DNA from: JACOTK01 sp963743945 | GTDB taxonomy: Bacteria; Actinomycetota; Acidimicrobiia; Acidimicrobiales; CADCSY01 | Reading direction: 5' to 3' | DNA: 64,000 nucleotides | Assembly: GCA_963743945.1 (NCBI GenBank) | Contig: CAVURO010000007.1 | Coordinates: 1-64,000 of the forward strand | Shown: positions 31,406 to 40,406 of the stretch, one piece after another | How positions within the stretch are numbered: position 1 is the stretch's first letter | Layout of the letters: each line of letters begins with the position of its first letter | Translations under genes and position numbers: made by a program | The notes under the pieces: model-generated | The model's input: only the letters and a program-made list of their open reading frames with translations | Told to the model about the DNA's origin: nothing | Database searches by the model: none

Positions 31406-32524
31406 GTGAACCTCTACGACACCGCCCGCCAGAAGGTGGTGTCCTTCGAGGTCGGCCCGGTGGTCACGATGTACACGTGCGGCATCACCCCCTACGACGC
31501 CACGCACATCGGCCATGCCGCCGTCTTCTGCACCTATGACATCCTGCAGCGACGTCTGCGTGACCTGGGCCACGAGACCCTCTGTGTGCGCAACATCACC
31601 GATGTCGACGATCCCTTGCTGGCCAAGGCTGCCGAGCTCGGCGTGCACTACCTCGATCTGGCTGCGGCCGAGACGGCCCGGTTCCAGGCCGACATGGAGG
31701 CGCTGAACGTCCTTCCCTGTTTCAGCGAGCCTCGGGCCACCGGTGCGATTGCCGACATCCGCGGTTTCATCGGCATGGTCCTGGATCGGGGCAACGCGTA
31801 TCAGGCCGGCGGCGCCGTGTACTTCGATGTGTCAACCCATCCCGGCTTCGGGGAGATCAGCAGGCTCGATGAGGCCACGATGCTGGCCCAGGCCAAGGAG
31901 CGGGGTGGCAACATCGAGGATCCGAACAAGCGCCACCCTCTCGACTTCGTGCTCTGGCAGCCGTCGGGGGAGGGCGAGCCTGCATGGGAGTCGCTGTGGG
32001 GCCCGGGTCGTCCCGGTTGGCACATCGAGTGCTCGGCGCTCGCCCTGCGCGACCTGGGCACGACGATCGACCTGCACGGCGGTGGCACCGATCTCATCTT
32101 TCCGCACCACGAGTGTGAGAGTGCCCAGTCCGAGGCCGCGACCGGCGAGCCTTTCGTTCGCCATTGGATGCATGTGGGCATGGTGCGTCTCGGCGGCGAG
32201 AAGATGTCGAAGTCGCTCGGCAATCTGGTCTTCGTGAGCGACCTGCTCAAGACCTGGGAGCCTCAGGCCATCCGCTTGGCCCTGGCTGCGCAGCACTACC
32301 GAACCTCGTGGGATTGGACCGACACGCTGATGCCCGTCGCGACGGCACGGCTCGAGGCATGGCAGGCCGTTGGCCCAGGGGCCGCAGCGCTTGACGAGGT
32401 GCGTGCCGCACTCGACGATGACCTCGACACCCCTGCGGCGGTGGCGGCGATCGACGTCGCGGTGGCATCGGGACACGGGGTGAGCGAGGCAGCGGCACTG
32501 CTGGGCGTCGCGCTCTTCTCCTGA
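31406..32524 (+). CDS. mshC: Cysteine-glucosaminylinositol ligase MshC (CysS-like)
   Basis: A 372-residue class I tRNA-synthetase-fold enzyme. CGITPYDATHIGHAA is the MshC form of the site that reads CGPTVYDxxHIGNAR in CysS. Zinc-type ligands are in CGI, HIECSAL and FPHHECE, and the KMSKS loop is intact (EKMSKSLGNLV). The C-terminal region is short, as in MshC, without the anticodon-binding domain of CysS. MshC attaches cysteine to GlcN-Ins, the third step of mycothiol synthesis. GTG 31406 has GAGGGG six bases upstream. It is the only mycothiol gene in the window. Confidence 0.82.
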   Translation: MNLYDTARQKVVSFEVGPVVTMYTCGITPYDATHIGHAAVFCTYDILQRRLRDLGHETLCVRNITDVDDPLLAKAAELGVHYLDLAAAETARFQADMEALNVLPCFSEPRATGAIADIRGFIGMVLDRGNAYQAGGAVYFDVSTHPGFGEISRLDEATMLAQAKERGGNIEDPNKRHPLDFVLWQPSGEGEPAWESLWGPGRPGWHIECSALALRDLGTTIDLHGGGTDLIFPHHECESAQSEAATGEPFVRHWMHVGMVRLGGEKMSKSLGNLVFVSDLLKTWEPQAIRLALAAQHYRTSWDWTDTLMPVATARLEAWQAVGPGAAALDEVRAALDDDLDTPAAVAAIDVAVASGHGVSEAAALLGVALFS

Positions 32525-32624
32525 GGACCCGAGACAAAACTGCTTGCGCGGCCGAAGGCCGAAAGTGAATACACCGCAAAGGTTAAATCGGTAAGCGCCG
32601 CGCAAGTAGTTTTGTCACGGGTCC
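32525..32624. repeat. 100-bp element with 27-bp inverted ends
   Basis: The 27 bases at 32525-32551 and 32598-32624 are inverted copies with two mismatches. Each arm runs GGACCCG(A/T)GACAAAAC, then T(G/A)CTTGCGCGG. The 46-base centre is clearly more A+T-rich than the surrounding DNA (GAAAGTGAATACACCGC and GGTTAAATCGG). TGAG occurs at both edges, as a short target duplication would. It begins right after the mshC stop and ends 78 bases before thrS. It could be a MITE-like element, a large terminator or a regulatory RNA. No T-box sequence was found. Confidence 0.75.
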
Positions 32625-32702
32625 TGAGTGGTCCGATCCCGAGTCGCGCTCCCGGTCCGAGTCGCTCTCTCGTTCCTGGCCGCCCGATAGCATCGGGCCC
32701 CT

Positions 32703-34649
32703 ATGGCAGATTCGATCACCCTCACGCTTCCCGACGGTTCGCAACGTGTGCTGCCCCTGGGCTCAACAGGTGCCACGCTTGCAGCCTCGATCGGCCCCGG
32801 TCTCGCCAAGGCCGCGGTTGCGGTGGTGGTGGACGGGGCCGAGACCGACCTGAGCGCGCCATTGCCCGACGGGGCAGCGGTTGCCGTGGTGACCACGAAC
32901 ACCGAGGAGGGTCGTCACGTCTTGCGCCATTCGACGGCGCACGTCCTGGCGCAAGCGGTGCTCGATCTGTTCCCCGGCGCCAAGTTCGCCATCGGTCCGC
33001 CCATCGAGAACGGCTTCTACTACGACTTCGAGTTGCCCGACGCCGCCACGTTCAGCGAGGACGATCTCGAGCGCATCTCGACCCGCATGCGTGCGATCAT
33101 CAAGGCCGACCAACCCTTCACCCGTGAGGAGCACACGCAGGGCGAGGGAGTCGAGCTCTTTGCGGATCAGCCGTACAAGCGCGAGATCATCGAGGGAGTC
33201 GACGCCGCGGAGGGGGCGGCCGAGGGCGTGGTGAGTGCCTATCGCAACTCGGAGCACTTCGTCGATCTGTGTCGGGGTCCCCACGTGCCCAGCACCGGTC
33301 GTCTCGGTCATTTCAAGCTCCAGAAGGTGGCCGGCGCCTATTGGCGGGGGGATGAGAACCGGCCGATGCTCCAGCGGATCTACGGCACCGCATGGGAGTC
33401 ACAGGCCGCGCTCCAGGCTCATCTGACCATGCTCGAAGAGGCGGAGAAGCGTGATCACCGCCGACTGGGTCTCGAGCTCGACCTCTTCCATTTCCCACCG
33501 GAGATCGGTGGCGGGTTGCCCGTGTTCCATCCCAAGGGTGGCTTGATCCGCAAGCTGATGGAGGACTACAGCCGCGCCGAGCATCAACGGGCAGGCTACG
33601 AGTTCGTCTACACCCCGCACCTGGCTCGTTCCACGCTCTTCGAGAAGTCGGGTCATCTCGACTGGTATGCGGAGGGGATGTACCCACCGATGGAGATGGA
33701 GGGTGCGACGTATTACCCCAAGCCCATGAACTGCCCCATGCACATCCTGATCTATCAGAGTCGCCAACGGTCCTACCGTGAGTTGCCGCTGCGGCTCTTC
33801 GAGTTCGGGACCGTCTATCGATTCGAGCGCTCGGGGGTGTTGCACGGGCTCACCCGGGTGCGCGGCATCACGCAGGATGATTCGCACATCTTCTGTGCGC
33901 GGGACCAACTCGCCGACGAGTTGGCAAGTCTCCTGCAATTCGTGATGAAGGTGCTGCGCACCTTCGGGCTCACCGATTTCGAGGCCGAGTTGGCCACGCG
34001 CCCCGAGAAGTTCGTCGGGGTCGCCGAGGAATGGGATCAGGCGACCGCGGCGCTGGCCGACGCCCTGGAGCGAGCGGGCATCCCCTACGTGGTGGCGGAG
34101 GGGGAGGGCGCCTTCTACGCGCCGAAGATCGATGTGCACGTCCGCGACGCCATCGGCCGACGCTGGCAGATGTCGACCCTCCAGGTCGATTTCCAGCTGC
34201 CGCAGCTGTTCGATCTCGAGTACACCTCGGCCGAGAACGTCCGTGAACGGCCCTACATGATTCACCGTGCCCTGTTCGGGTCGGTGGAGCGCTTCTTCGG
34301 CATCCTCACCGAGCACTACGCCGGCGCCTTCCCCACATGGCTCTCGCCCGTGCAGGTGCGAGTGCTCGCCGTGCGCGACGATCATGAGGACTACGCCGCA
34401 GGGGTGGTTGAACGCCTGATTGCGGTGGGCTTGCGCGTCGACCGGATCGAGGCCGACGACAAGTTGGGCAACCGCATTCGCCGGGCCAAGCTCGAGAAGA
34501 TCCCCTGGGTTCTGGTCGTGGGTGATGACGATGTGGCAGGCGACACCGTCGGGGTCAACGGCCGCGAGGGCGACGTCGAACGAGGCGTCCCGGTTGCCGC
34601 GTTCATCGAGCGCATGGCCGACCAGACCGCAGCTCCGGTCTCCCCGTGA
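32703..34649 (+). CDS. thrS: Threonyl-tRNA synthetase
   Basis: ThrS (648 residues) charges tRNA-Thr. Domains in order are an N-terminal TGS domain (about 1-62), the SAD editing domain with HSTAHVLAQAV and the YRNSEHFVDLCRGPHVPSTG block, and the class II core. The core has MNCPMHILIY, FEFGTVYRFERSG (motif 2) and MIHRALFGSVERFFGIL (motif 3). The C-terminal anticodon-binding domain is last. ATG 32703 lies nine bases after TAGCAT (32688-32693), close to leaderless. It is followed by the HIT gene with a GTGA overlap, the order known from mycobacteria. Confidence 0.96.
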   Translation: MADSITLTLPDGSQRVLPLGSTGATLAASIGPGLAKAAVAVVVDGAETDLSAPLPDGAAVAVVTTNTEEGRHVLRHSTAHVLAQAVLDLFPGAKFAIGPPIENGFYYDFELPDAATFSEDDLERISTRMRAIIKADQPFTREEHTQGEGVELFADQPYKREIIEGVDAAEGAAEGVVSAYRNSEHFVDLCRGPHVPSTGRLGHFKLQKVAGAYWRGDENRPMLQRIYGTAWESQAALQAHLTMLEEAEKRDHRRLGLELDLFHFPPEIGGGLPVFHPKGGLIRKLMEDYSRAEHQRAGYEFVYTPHLARSTLFEKSGHLDWYAEGMYPPMEMEGATYYPKPMNCPMHILIYQSRQRSYRELPLRLFEFGTVYRFERSGVLHGLTRVRGITQDDSHIFCARDQLADELASLLQFVMKVLRTFGLTDFEAELATRPEKFVGVAEEWDQATAALADALERAGIPYVVAEGEGAFYAPKIDVHVRDAIGRRWQMSTLQVDFQLPQLFDLEYTSAENVRERPYMIHRALFGSVERFFGILTEHYAGAFPTWLSPVQVRVLAVRDDHEDYAAGVVERLIAVGLRVDRIEADDKLGNRIRRAKLEKIPWVLVVGDDDVAGDTVGVNGREGDVERGVPVAAFIERMADQTAAPVSP

Positions 34650-35182
34650 GCAATCCACCGGGCCTTGGCCACCTCTGGGCGGGGTGGCGAAACGAATACG
34701 TCAGCAGCGTGGCCGGAGGGAGCCCTCCTCAGAGCGAGCACGAATGTGTCTTCTGTCGGATCCTGGCCTCGGGGGAACCCGACGAGGTCACCTACGTGCT
34801 GTGGCGCGGTCGCTTCTCGGTTGCGGTCCTCAACGCCTACCCCTACAACAGTGGCCATCTGATGGTCATGCCCCTCCGCCACATCGGCGAGCTCGAGAGC
34901 CTCGAACCCGAGGAGTCCGCGGAGCTCTGGCAGGCCGTGACCACCGGAGTACGTGCCCTGAAGGCTGCCTATGAACCCGGTGGGGTGAACGTCGGCGCCA
35001 ATCTGGGACGAGCCGCGGGGGCCGGGGTTCCCGATCATCTGCACGTCCACTGCCTGCCTCGTTGGGGCGGTGACACCAATTTCGTCACGACGCTTGCGGA
35101 GATCCGGGTGCTCCCCGAGTCGTTGCCCGTCACATGGGAGCGCCTGCGTGCGGCATGGCCCCGCTCGGACCGGGACGACTGA
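34646..35182 (+). CDS. HIT family protein, Ap4A phosphorylase-like
   Basis: A 178-residue histidine-triad protein. The triad is HLHVH in PDHLHVHCLPRWGGD, and LNAYPYNSGHLMVMP, VGANLGRAAGA and a CVFC zinc-type pair are visible. Sequence and location (thrS-HIT-pgsA) agree with mycobacterial Rv2613c, an Ap4A phosphorylase, so hydrolysis or phosphorolysis of diadenosine tetraphosphate is the likely activity. ThrS makes Ap4A as a side product, so the coupling is sensible. GTG 34646 overlaps the thrS stop. Confidence 0.85.
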   Translation: MSNPPGLGHLWAGWRNEYVSSVAGGSPPQSEHECVFCRILASGEPDEVTYVLWRGRFSVAVLNAYPYNSGHLMVMPLRHIGELESLEPEESAELWQAVTTGVRALKAAYEPGGVNVGANLGRAAGAGVPDHLHVHCLPRWGGDTNFVTTLAEIRVLPESLPVTWERLRAAWPRSDRDD

Positions 35183-35221
35183 TCGGGACCTCGAGCCGGC
35201 TCGCCACTACCCTTGTCGGTG

Positions 35222-35731
35222 ATGACCGATCGAGACGACGAAGTCCGAGATTCCCTCCCGGCCGATTTGGACGCGACGGGTTACGTGGGGCCGTACACCT
35301 TCCCCGACAACTCCCGTCGCAGGATTCAGGGGTGGCTGTATCTCGCCGTCGCCGTCGCCTGCCTGGGTGTGTGGCTGTTCCTCGGTGACAACGTCATGGT
35401 CAACGACGGATTCCTCGTGCTGGCCGTCGGCCTCGGCGCGTTCGGCGCCTATTGCATGATCGCCGGCATGCCACTGGCCGTCGACGAGACCGATGCGCTC
35501 GTGGCTGTCACCAAGTTGGTGGGATTTCCGGTCGGCCATGCCTCGGCCCAGCTTGGATGGCGGGGTCTCGGCTCCCGCCCGACGTGGCGCATCCTGGTGT
35601 ACTCGGCGGAAGAGCCGCCGGCCACCAGGGGTCTGGTTCTCATCGACGGTGTCGACGGCTCGGTGGTGGAGCACTTCGTCGAGGAGAACCCCGAGGATCC
35701 CGCCGACTGGGACGAGCTCGCCTCCTCGTGA
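35222..35731 (+). CDS. Membrane protein of unknown function
   Basis: A 169-residue protein with two adjacent membrane segments (GWLYLAVAVACLGVWLFLG and GFLVLAVGLGAFGAYCMIAG) followed by a soluble C-terminal domain with WRILVYSAEEPPATRGLVLI. I recognise no family. TACCCT (35208-35213) lies eight bases before ATG 35222, again suggesting a leaderless transcript. It sits between the HIT gene and pgsA. The acidic C-terminus (EENPEDPADWDELASS) has no obvious motif. Confidence 0.75.
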   Translation: MTDRDDEVRDSLPADLDATGYVGPYTFPDNSRRRIQGWLYLAVAVACLGVWLFLGDNVMVNDGFLVLAVGLGAFGAYCMIAGMPLAVDETDALVAVTKLVGFPVGHASAQLGWRGLGSRPTWRILVYSAEEPPATRGLVLIDGVDGSVVEHFVEENPEDPADWDELASS

Positions 35732-35851
35732 CCCCAGATCTGGAGCCCCGAGGTCGTGACCTCGAGGTCAACAGCCCCGAGGAGCGGTGGTCCCGATGCG
35801 CCCTGACGGCAATTGATGTCACAGCAGCCATGACCCTGGTACCGTCGTTCC

Positions 35852-36541
35852 ATGCTTGACGGTCGCTGGAAGTCCGATATTGAGCAACGGCTGCAGCCGG
35901 TGGGCCGGGGTTTGCGCCGTGCCGGTCTGACCGCTGATCAGCTCACCGGGTTCGGCCTGTTGATGTCGATTGCCGCCTCGATTGCCATCGCGAACGGCGC
36001 GCTGCGCGGCGGAACGCTGCTCCTCCTCGCCACGGCGTTGCCCGACGCTCTCGACGGAGCCGTCGCGAAGGCCTCCGGGACATCCTCGCCTCGCGGAGCG
36101 TTCTTCGACTCGGTGGCGGACCGCGTGACCGACGTGGTGCTGCTGGGCGGCGTTTCCTGGTTTCTGACCGCTCGTCACGGGGGCCAGGCGGGGATGGTTG
36201 CCCTGGCCGTGATCGGTGCATCGGCACTGGTCTCCTATCAGCGGGCAAAGGCAGAGGCACTGGGTTTCGAGGCCAAGGGTGGGCTGATGGAGCGCGCCGA
36301 ACGATTGATCCTGTTGGGCTTTGGGCTTCTCTTCGATTCGCTGCTGGTTCCGGTGCTGTGGATCATGCTGATCCTCACCCTGCTGACGGCGGCACAGCGA
36401 TTCGCGAAGGTCTGGCGTCAGGCCGGCCGGCCGGTTCCGGCCTCGCCTTCCCCATCGCCACTTGCCGCTCGTTGGCGTGGGCGAAGGGTGCCCCGGACGA
36501 CTGCACGAACCTGGCGCCGCCGCGATCGCCTGAACCGCTGA
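35852..36541 (+). CDS. pgsA: CDP-alcohol phosphatidyltransferase, probable phosphatidylinositol phosphate synthase
   Basis: A 229-residue membrane enzyme with five or six helices. The CDP-alcohol motif reads DALDGAVAKASG then SPRGAFFDSVADR, so the metal-binding aspartates are kept but the usual Arg of DGxxAR is Lys. The position between a HIT gene and a PatA-like acyltransferase, with pimA nearby, matches mycobacterial pgsA1, which makes phosphatidylinositol phosphate for PIM synthesis. The C-terminal 40 residues are very Arg- and Pro-rich. TACCGT (35840-35845) ends six bases before ATG 35852. Confidence 0.85.
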   Translation: MLDGRWKSDIEQRLQPVGRGLRRAGLTADQLTGFGLLMSIAASIAIANGALRGGTLLLLATALPDALDGAVAKASGTSSPRGAFFDSVADRVTDVVLLGGVSWFLTARHGGQAGMVALAVIGASALVSYQRAKAEALGFEAKGGLMERAERLILLGFGLLFDSLLVPVLWIMLILTLLTAAQRFAKVWRQAGRPVPASPSPSPLAARWRGRRVPRTTARTWRRRDRLNR

Positions 36542-36560
36542 CGCCGACACCGCGAAGCGC

Positions 36561-37496
36561 ATGAACGCCGAGAAGGAGCTCAGCGCGGCCGACTCCATTG
36601 CCGCGAGGGCTCCGTACCTCGCCTACCGTGTCGGATCGGCCGTCGCCAGAACGTTGCCCGGCTCCGTCGTGTTCGGACTTGCACAGGCCCTGGCCGTTCT
36701 GGTTGCGAGACGCCCAGGGAAGCCGGGTTCCCGGCGTGACATGATCGAGCGTCATCTACGACGAGCCCACGGACACCGGGCGGACCACCGAGCGATGCGC
36801 CGCAGTGTGCGTGACGCGTACATCTCCTATGCCCGCTACTGGGTCGAGTCCTTTCGGCTGCCCGATCAAACTCCGGCCGATCTCGACGCCGGCCTGTCGT
36901 ATGAGGGTTTGGGCAACCTCGAGGAGGCCGTGGCCGAGGGCAAGGGCGTCATCCTCTGTCTGCCGCATCTCGGGGGTTGGGACTACGGCGGCGCGTGGTT
37001 GGCGACGCATGGATACCCCATGAAGGTCGTGGTCGAGCCGGTTGAACCGCCCGAGCTGTTCGAGTGGTTTGGGAAGCTGCGCAACAACCTCGGTCTGACG
37101 GTGGTCCCATTGGGCCCTTCATCGGCGATGACGATTCTGAAGACGCTGCGCTCGGGGGGCATCGTCGCCTTGTTGAGTGATCGGGACCTGACCCGAGACG
37201 GTATCGAGGTGACCTTCTTCGGTGAGGAAACCACGCTGCCGGCCGGACCGATCACGTTGGCCCTGCGCACCGGCGCCGCGGTGCTGCCGACGACGATCTA
37301 CTTCACCGGCGGCGGAGGACATCACGGCGTGATCCGACCTCCCCTCGTGCTCGATCGCTCGGAGTCGCTGCGTGACGACATCAAGCGTCACACCCAGACC
37401 TTGGCCGATGAGCTGGAAGGTCTCATTCGCGCCGCTCCCGAACAATGGCATCTCTTTCAGCCGAACTGGCCGTCGGACCCGGGGTATCGGGACTGA
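36561..37496 (+). CDS. patA: PIM acyltransferase PatA-like protein
   Basis: A 311-residue member of the LpxL/HtrB-like acyltransferase family. The catalytic HX4D is HLGGWD, and LLSDRDLTRDGIEVTFFG and WHLFQPNWPSD are conserved. In mycobacteria the neighbour of pgsA1 (Rv2611c, PatA) acylates phosphatidylinositol mannosides, and the same order here supports that role. It acts at the inner face of the membrane. The start is ATG 36561. The stop overlaps the next gene as TGATG. Confidence 0.85.
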   Translation: MNAEKELSAADSIAARAPYLAYRVGSAVARTLPGSVVFGLAQALAVLVARRPGKPGSRRDMIERHLRRAHGHRADHRAMRRSVRDAYISYARYWVESFRLPDQTPADLDAGLSYEGLGNLEEAVAEGKGVILCLPHLGGWDYGGAWLATHGYPMKVVVEPVEPPELFEWFGKLRNNLGLTVVPLGPSSAMTILKTLRSGGIVALLSDRDLTRDGIEVTFFGEETTLPAGPITLALRTGAAVLPTTIYFTGGGGHHGVIRPPLVLDRSESLRDDIKRHTQTLADELEGLIRAAPEQWHLFQPNWPSDPGYRD

Positions 37497-38860
37497 TGGG
37501 CGAACCGGACCGGGTTGCGGACCCGGCCGGTCACCGAGCCGGGTCCCCCGGGGTGCTGCGGGCGCCCGCCCTGGCGCTGCTGGTCGCCCTGGCTGCCGCC
37601 GTGACCGCCCAGGGAGCGTTCTATCCGGCGGACCAACGTCTGATCGCGCTGCCACTGATCGTCTCGGTCGTCCTGACGCTCGTGAAGATCCGTGCGACCG
37701 TGATGCCCTGGTCGCTCTTGGTGTCCGGCGGGCTCCTTGGTGCGTGGGCGCTGCTCCTCGGCGACGAAACCGGCAACGGTGCGGGCATTGCCTTTCTGGT
37801 CGCCGGCGTGGTGGCGGTGGTCATGGTCGTGGCATCGATGGGCCAGGCCGAACGGGTTGCGCTGACCGGCGCGATCGTCGTGCTCGGCGTGGCGGTGGCA
37901 TGCAGTGGTTGGTGGGGAGTCGCGTTTCACTCCACTGAGCTGGCGCTGCCCGGCCAAGGACTGTGGCGGGCCTCGACCACGCTGACCTATGCCAATGCGG
38001 CAGCGGGACTCCTGGGACCGGTTGCGCTCTTTGCGCTCGCCCGCCTGACCACGATGGTGAGCCGAGAACGACAGGTCTGGCTCCTCGCGTCGGTGGTGAT
38101 CGTCGTCGGTCTCGGGGCGACACTCAGCCGCGCGGGACTCATCGCGTGGGGCTGTGGGGTCCTCGTGATCCTCTGGCGACAGGGATTTCAGCCGGTGTTC
38201 TCGGCCATGGCTCCGGTTCTGTTGGGCGCGGGGGTCGCGCTGATCGGCCTCGGTCCCTCCTTCGCCGAAGGAGGGGTCGCCAGGCCCATCTGGGCGGCCG
38301 TCGGACTGGTTGCCGGGATGGCGGCGACCCTCGCGGTGGCATCGTGGTCGCCGGGTCGTCTTGCCGCCGTCGTGGTGGCGGCTGGGCTGCTCGCCGGGGT
38401 GGCTGTCGTGGCCGGCATGGGGGGTGACACCCTCGGCCGGGTCGGTGACGCCCGACTGTCGTTCTCCTCCACGGATCGTTCGGAGATGTTCCACGCCGGG
38501 ATTGACTCCATCAGCAACGATCCCTGGACCGGAGCAGGCCCCGGTCAAGGGCGCCTTCGGTACCACCAGGGAAACGGCAAGTTCGTCGAGGCCCGATTCG
38601 TGCACAACGAGTATCTCCAGATCGGGGTCGAACTGGGTGTCGTGGGTGTGGTGCTGCTCCTGGGGATGATCGGATCGCTCGCCTGGGGCGCCAGGAAGGG
38701 TTCCCGATTGTTGCCGGGGAATATTGCCTGTGGCGTTGGTGCCGCGCTCGTGGCGCTGGGTGTGCAGGCGGGATTCGACTTCCTGTGGCACATACCGGCG
38801 ATTCCACTGGTGGGAGCAGTATTCGCAGGCGTTGCCTGGCCGCGAGGGTCGGGAACGTGA
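37496..38860 (+). CDS. O-antigen ligase / Wzy-type membrane protein
   Basis: A 454-residue polytopic membrane protein with ten or more helices. The Wzy_C/O-antigen ligase signature is present near the end: GAGPGQGRLRYHQGNGKF followed by FVHNEYLQIGVELGVVG. Such proteins ligate or polymerise lipid-linked glycans outside the membrane. It overlaps patA, so it may act on PIM-derived or other lipoglycans; that link is inferred from location only. This gene is not part of the mycobacterial version of the locus as I know it. Confidence 0.75.
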   Translation: MGEPDRVADPAGHRAGSPGVLRAPALALLVALAAAVTAQGAFYPADQRLIALPLIVSVVLTLVKIRATVMPWSLLVSGGLLGAWALLLGDETGNGAGIAFLVAGVVAVVMVVASMGQAERVALTGAIVVLGVAVACSGWWGVAFHSTELALPGQGLWRASTTLTYANAAAGLLGPVALFALARLTTMVSRERQVWLLASVVIVVGLGATLSRAGLIAWGCGVLVILWRQGFQPVFSAMAPVLLGAGVALIGLGPSFAEGGVARPIWAAVGLVAGMAATLAVASWSPGRLAAVVVAAGLLAGVAVVAGMGGDTLGRVGDARLSFSSTDRSEMFHAGIDSISNDPWTGAGPGQGRLRYHQGNGKFVEARFVHNEYLQIGVELGVVGVVLLLGMIGSLAWGARKGSRLLPGNIACGVGAALVALGVQAGFDFLWHIPAIPLVGAVFAGVAWPRGSGT

Positions 38861-38890
38861 CCGCATTCATCCGATGGCTGGGGAGAGCAC

Positions 38891-40192
38891 GTGGAATCGA
38901 AGCATGCAGCAGACGTAACCGACGCGGCTCCTGCCGGCCGCCGGCTCAGGCCGGCAGCGGCCCTGATCGCCGGTGCAATCCTCGCCCTCGTGGCAAACTC
39001 GTCGATGTTGGTCGCCCTTTCCTCGCCGGTTTCCGATCAGTCACCCGTTGCCGGGCAGTCTCCGGTGGCCGACCAGTCTCCGGTGGCCGACCAGTCTCCG
39101 GTCGCCGAACAATCCCCGCCGTCAACGGTCCCGGCCTCCTCGACGACGACCACGGTTCCGACTGCCCCGGCCTCCTCGGCGACGACCACGGTTCCGACCG
39201 CCCCGGCCTCCTCGGCAGCGACCACTGCCTCGCCGGGGGAGCCGAGGGCGACGTTCGGGTCATCTGACCCGCAAGGTTCGCTTGACGTCTCCTCGATGGC
39301 CCCCGGCGGCCTTCGGGTCGCAGGTTGGGCGATCGACCCGGATGTGACGACTTCCATCGGTGTGCACGTCTATCTCGACGGTTCCTTCGTCACCGCAGTC
39401 AACGCCGAGGGTGATCGTCCGGACGTGGGAACTTCGGTGGCCGGGTTCGGGGACGCGCACGGCTTCGATGTGATGGTGCCCGCCGCACCCGGCCAACATG
39501 TCGTGTGCGTCTATGGCATCAACCAGGGTTCCGGCGCCAACTCGCTCCTTGGATGCCGTACCCTCATGCTCGGCGCCGATCCATTCGGATCCTTTGATAT
39601 CGCCACCCTGGCGCCCGGCGGCACCAGGGTGGCAGGCTGGGCCATCGACCCTGGCATCGCCGGCTCGATCCCCCTTCATCTCTACGTGGACGGCGCCCTG
39701 GCGGGGGTCATCGAAGCCGACGCCAAGCGCTCGGATGTGGGTGCGGCGAACGCCGGATTCGGTGATGCTCACGGTTTCGACGGTCTGCTCGCTCCGGCGC
39801 CGGGCTTCCACACGGTGTGCGCCTACGGCATCAACCGAGGAGCGGGAACGAACTCGCTTCTCGGTTGTCGGTGGGTGCTCGTCGATCCCGACCCCATGGG
39901 TTCGCTCGACGTCGCCACGTGGGACGACGGCGGGCTCCAGGTGGGCGGTTGGGCGCTTGATCCCGACACGGCACACGCCGTGAAGGTGCACGTCTATGTT
40001 GATGACACGCTTGCTGCAGCCGTTGACGCCGTGCGTGATCGCTCCGACGTGGCCGCGGCGTTTCCAGGTTTCGGCAGCGCCCATGGCCTTGATGTGGTGA
40101 TCCCTGCCTCATCCGGTCCGCACAAGGTGTGCGTCTACGGCATCAACCAGGGAGCGGGCGCGAACTCGCTGATCGGTTGTCGCACGGCCTGA
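38891..40192 (+). CDS. Secreted protein with three GW(A/L)xDP repeats
   Basis: A 433-residue exported protein. An N-terminal hydrophobic segment (ALIAGAILALVANSSMLVAL) is followed by five SPVADQ-type hexapeptides and a Ser/Thr/Ala/Pro linker with two longer repeats. Then come three copies of a domain of about 95 residues, each with a G(S/T)xDVA start, RVAGWAIDPD, VHVYVDG, RSDV, FGDAHGFD and VCVYGINQGAG.NSLLGCR. The paired Cys in each repeat may form disulfides. Related repeats occur in actinobacterial envelope proteins. The GTG start has GGGGAGAG upstream. Probably a surface or wall-binding protein. Confidence 0.75.
   Translation: MESKHAADVTDAAPAGRRLRPAAALIAGAILALVANSSMLVALSSPVSDQSPVAGQSPVADQSPVADQSPVAEQSPPSTVPASSTTTTVPTAPASSATTTVPTAPASSAATTASPGEPRATFGSSDPQGSLDVSSMAPGGLRVAGWAIDPDVTTSIGVHVYLDGSFVTAVNAEGDRPDVGTSVAGFGDAHGFDVMVPAAPGQHVVCVYGINQGSGANSLLGCRTLMLGADPFGSFDIATLAPGGTRVAGWAIDPGIAGSIPLHLYVDGALAGVIEADAKRSDVGAANAGFGDAHGFDGLLAPAPGFHTVCAYGINRGAGTNSLLGCRWVLVDPDPMGSLDVATWDDGGLQVGGWALDPDTAHAVKVHVYVDDTLAAAVDAVRDRSDVAAAFPGFGSAHGLDVVIPASSGPHKVCVYGINQGAGANSLIGCRTA
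39023..39112 (+). repeat. 18-base tandem repeat
   Basis: Five 18-base units of the type TCTCCGGTGGCCGACCAG (39023-39112) encode SPVADQ hexapeptides after the signal segment. Two neighbouring units are identical. The linker that follows (about 39135-39230) holds a 36-base duplication encoding PASS(T/A)TTTVPTA. Confidence 0.85.
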
Positions 40193-40291
40193 CCGGTCAC
40201 TCACTCGGGCGGCAGGATGACCGCTGGTGATCGTGTCTGTGGTGCGCACTCGTCAAGGTGCACCGGGCTCGGACGGGAGCGTCAAAGAGGG

Positions 40292-40320
40292 TTGACGGCC
40301 TGTCGCGAACGACGTTAGGT
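40292..40320 (+). promoter_or_regulatory. Putative promoter
   Basis: TTGACG (40292-40297) and TTAGGT (40315-40320) are 17 bases apart, upstream of the small secreted protein gene at 40407. The leader would be about 80 bases. Confidence 0.5.
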
Positions 40321-40406
40321 TGCGCCTGCCTCATGCGGGGCAGCTGGGGTCGCAGGCATTCAATGCGGCGGTTCCACGCGTCCATTTCGACTCGTTGGGA
40401 GAGACC

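Noticed and set aside
32525..32702. A T-box riboswitch ahead of thrS
   Set aside because: No T-box sequence (AGGGTGGNACCGCG type) or antiterminator was found; the palindromic element explains the structure better.
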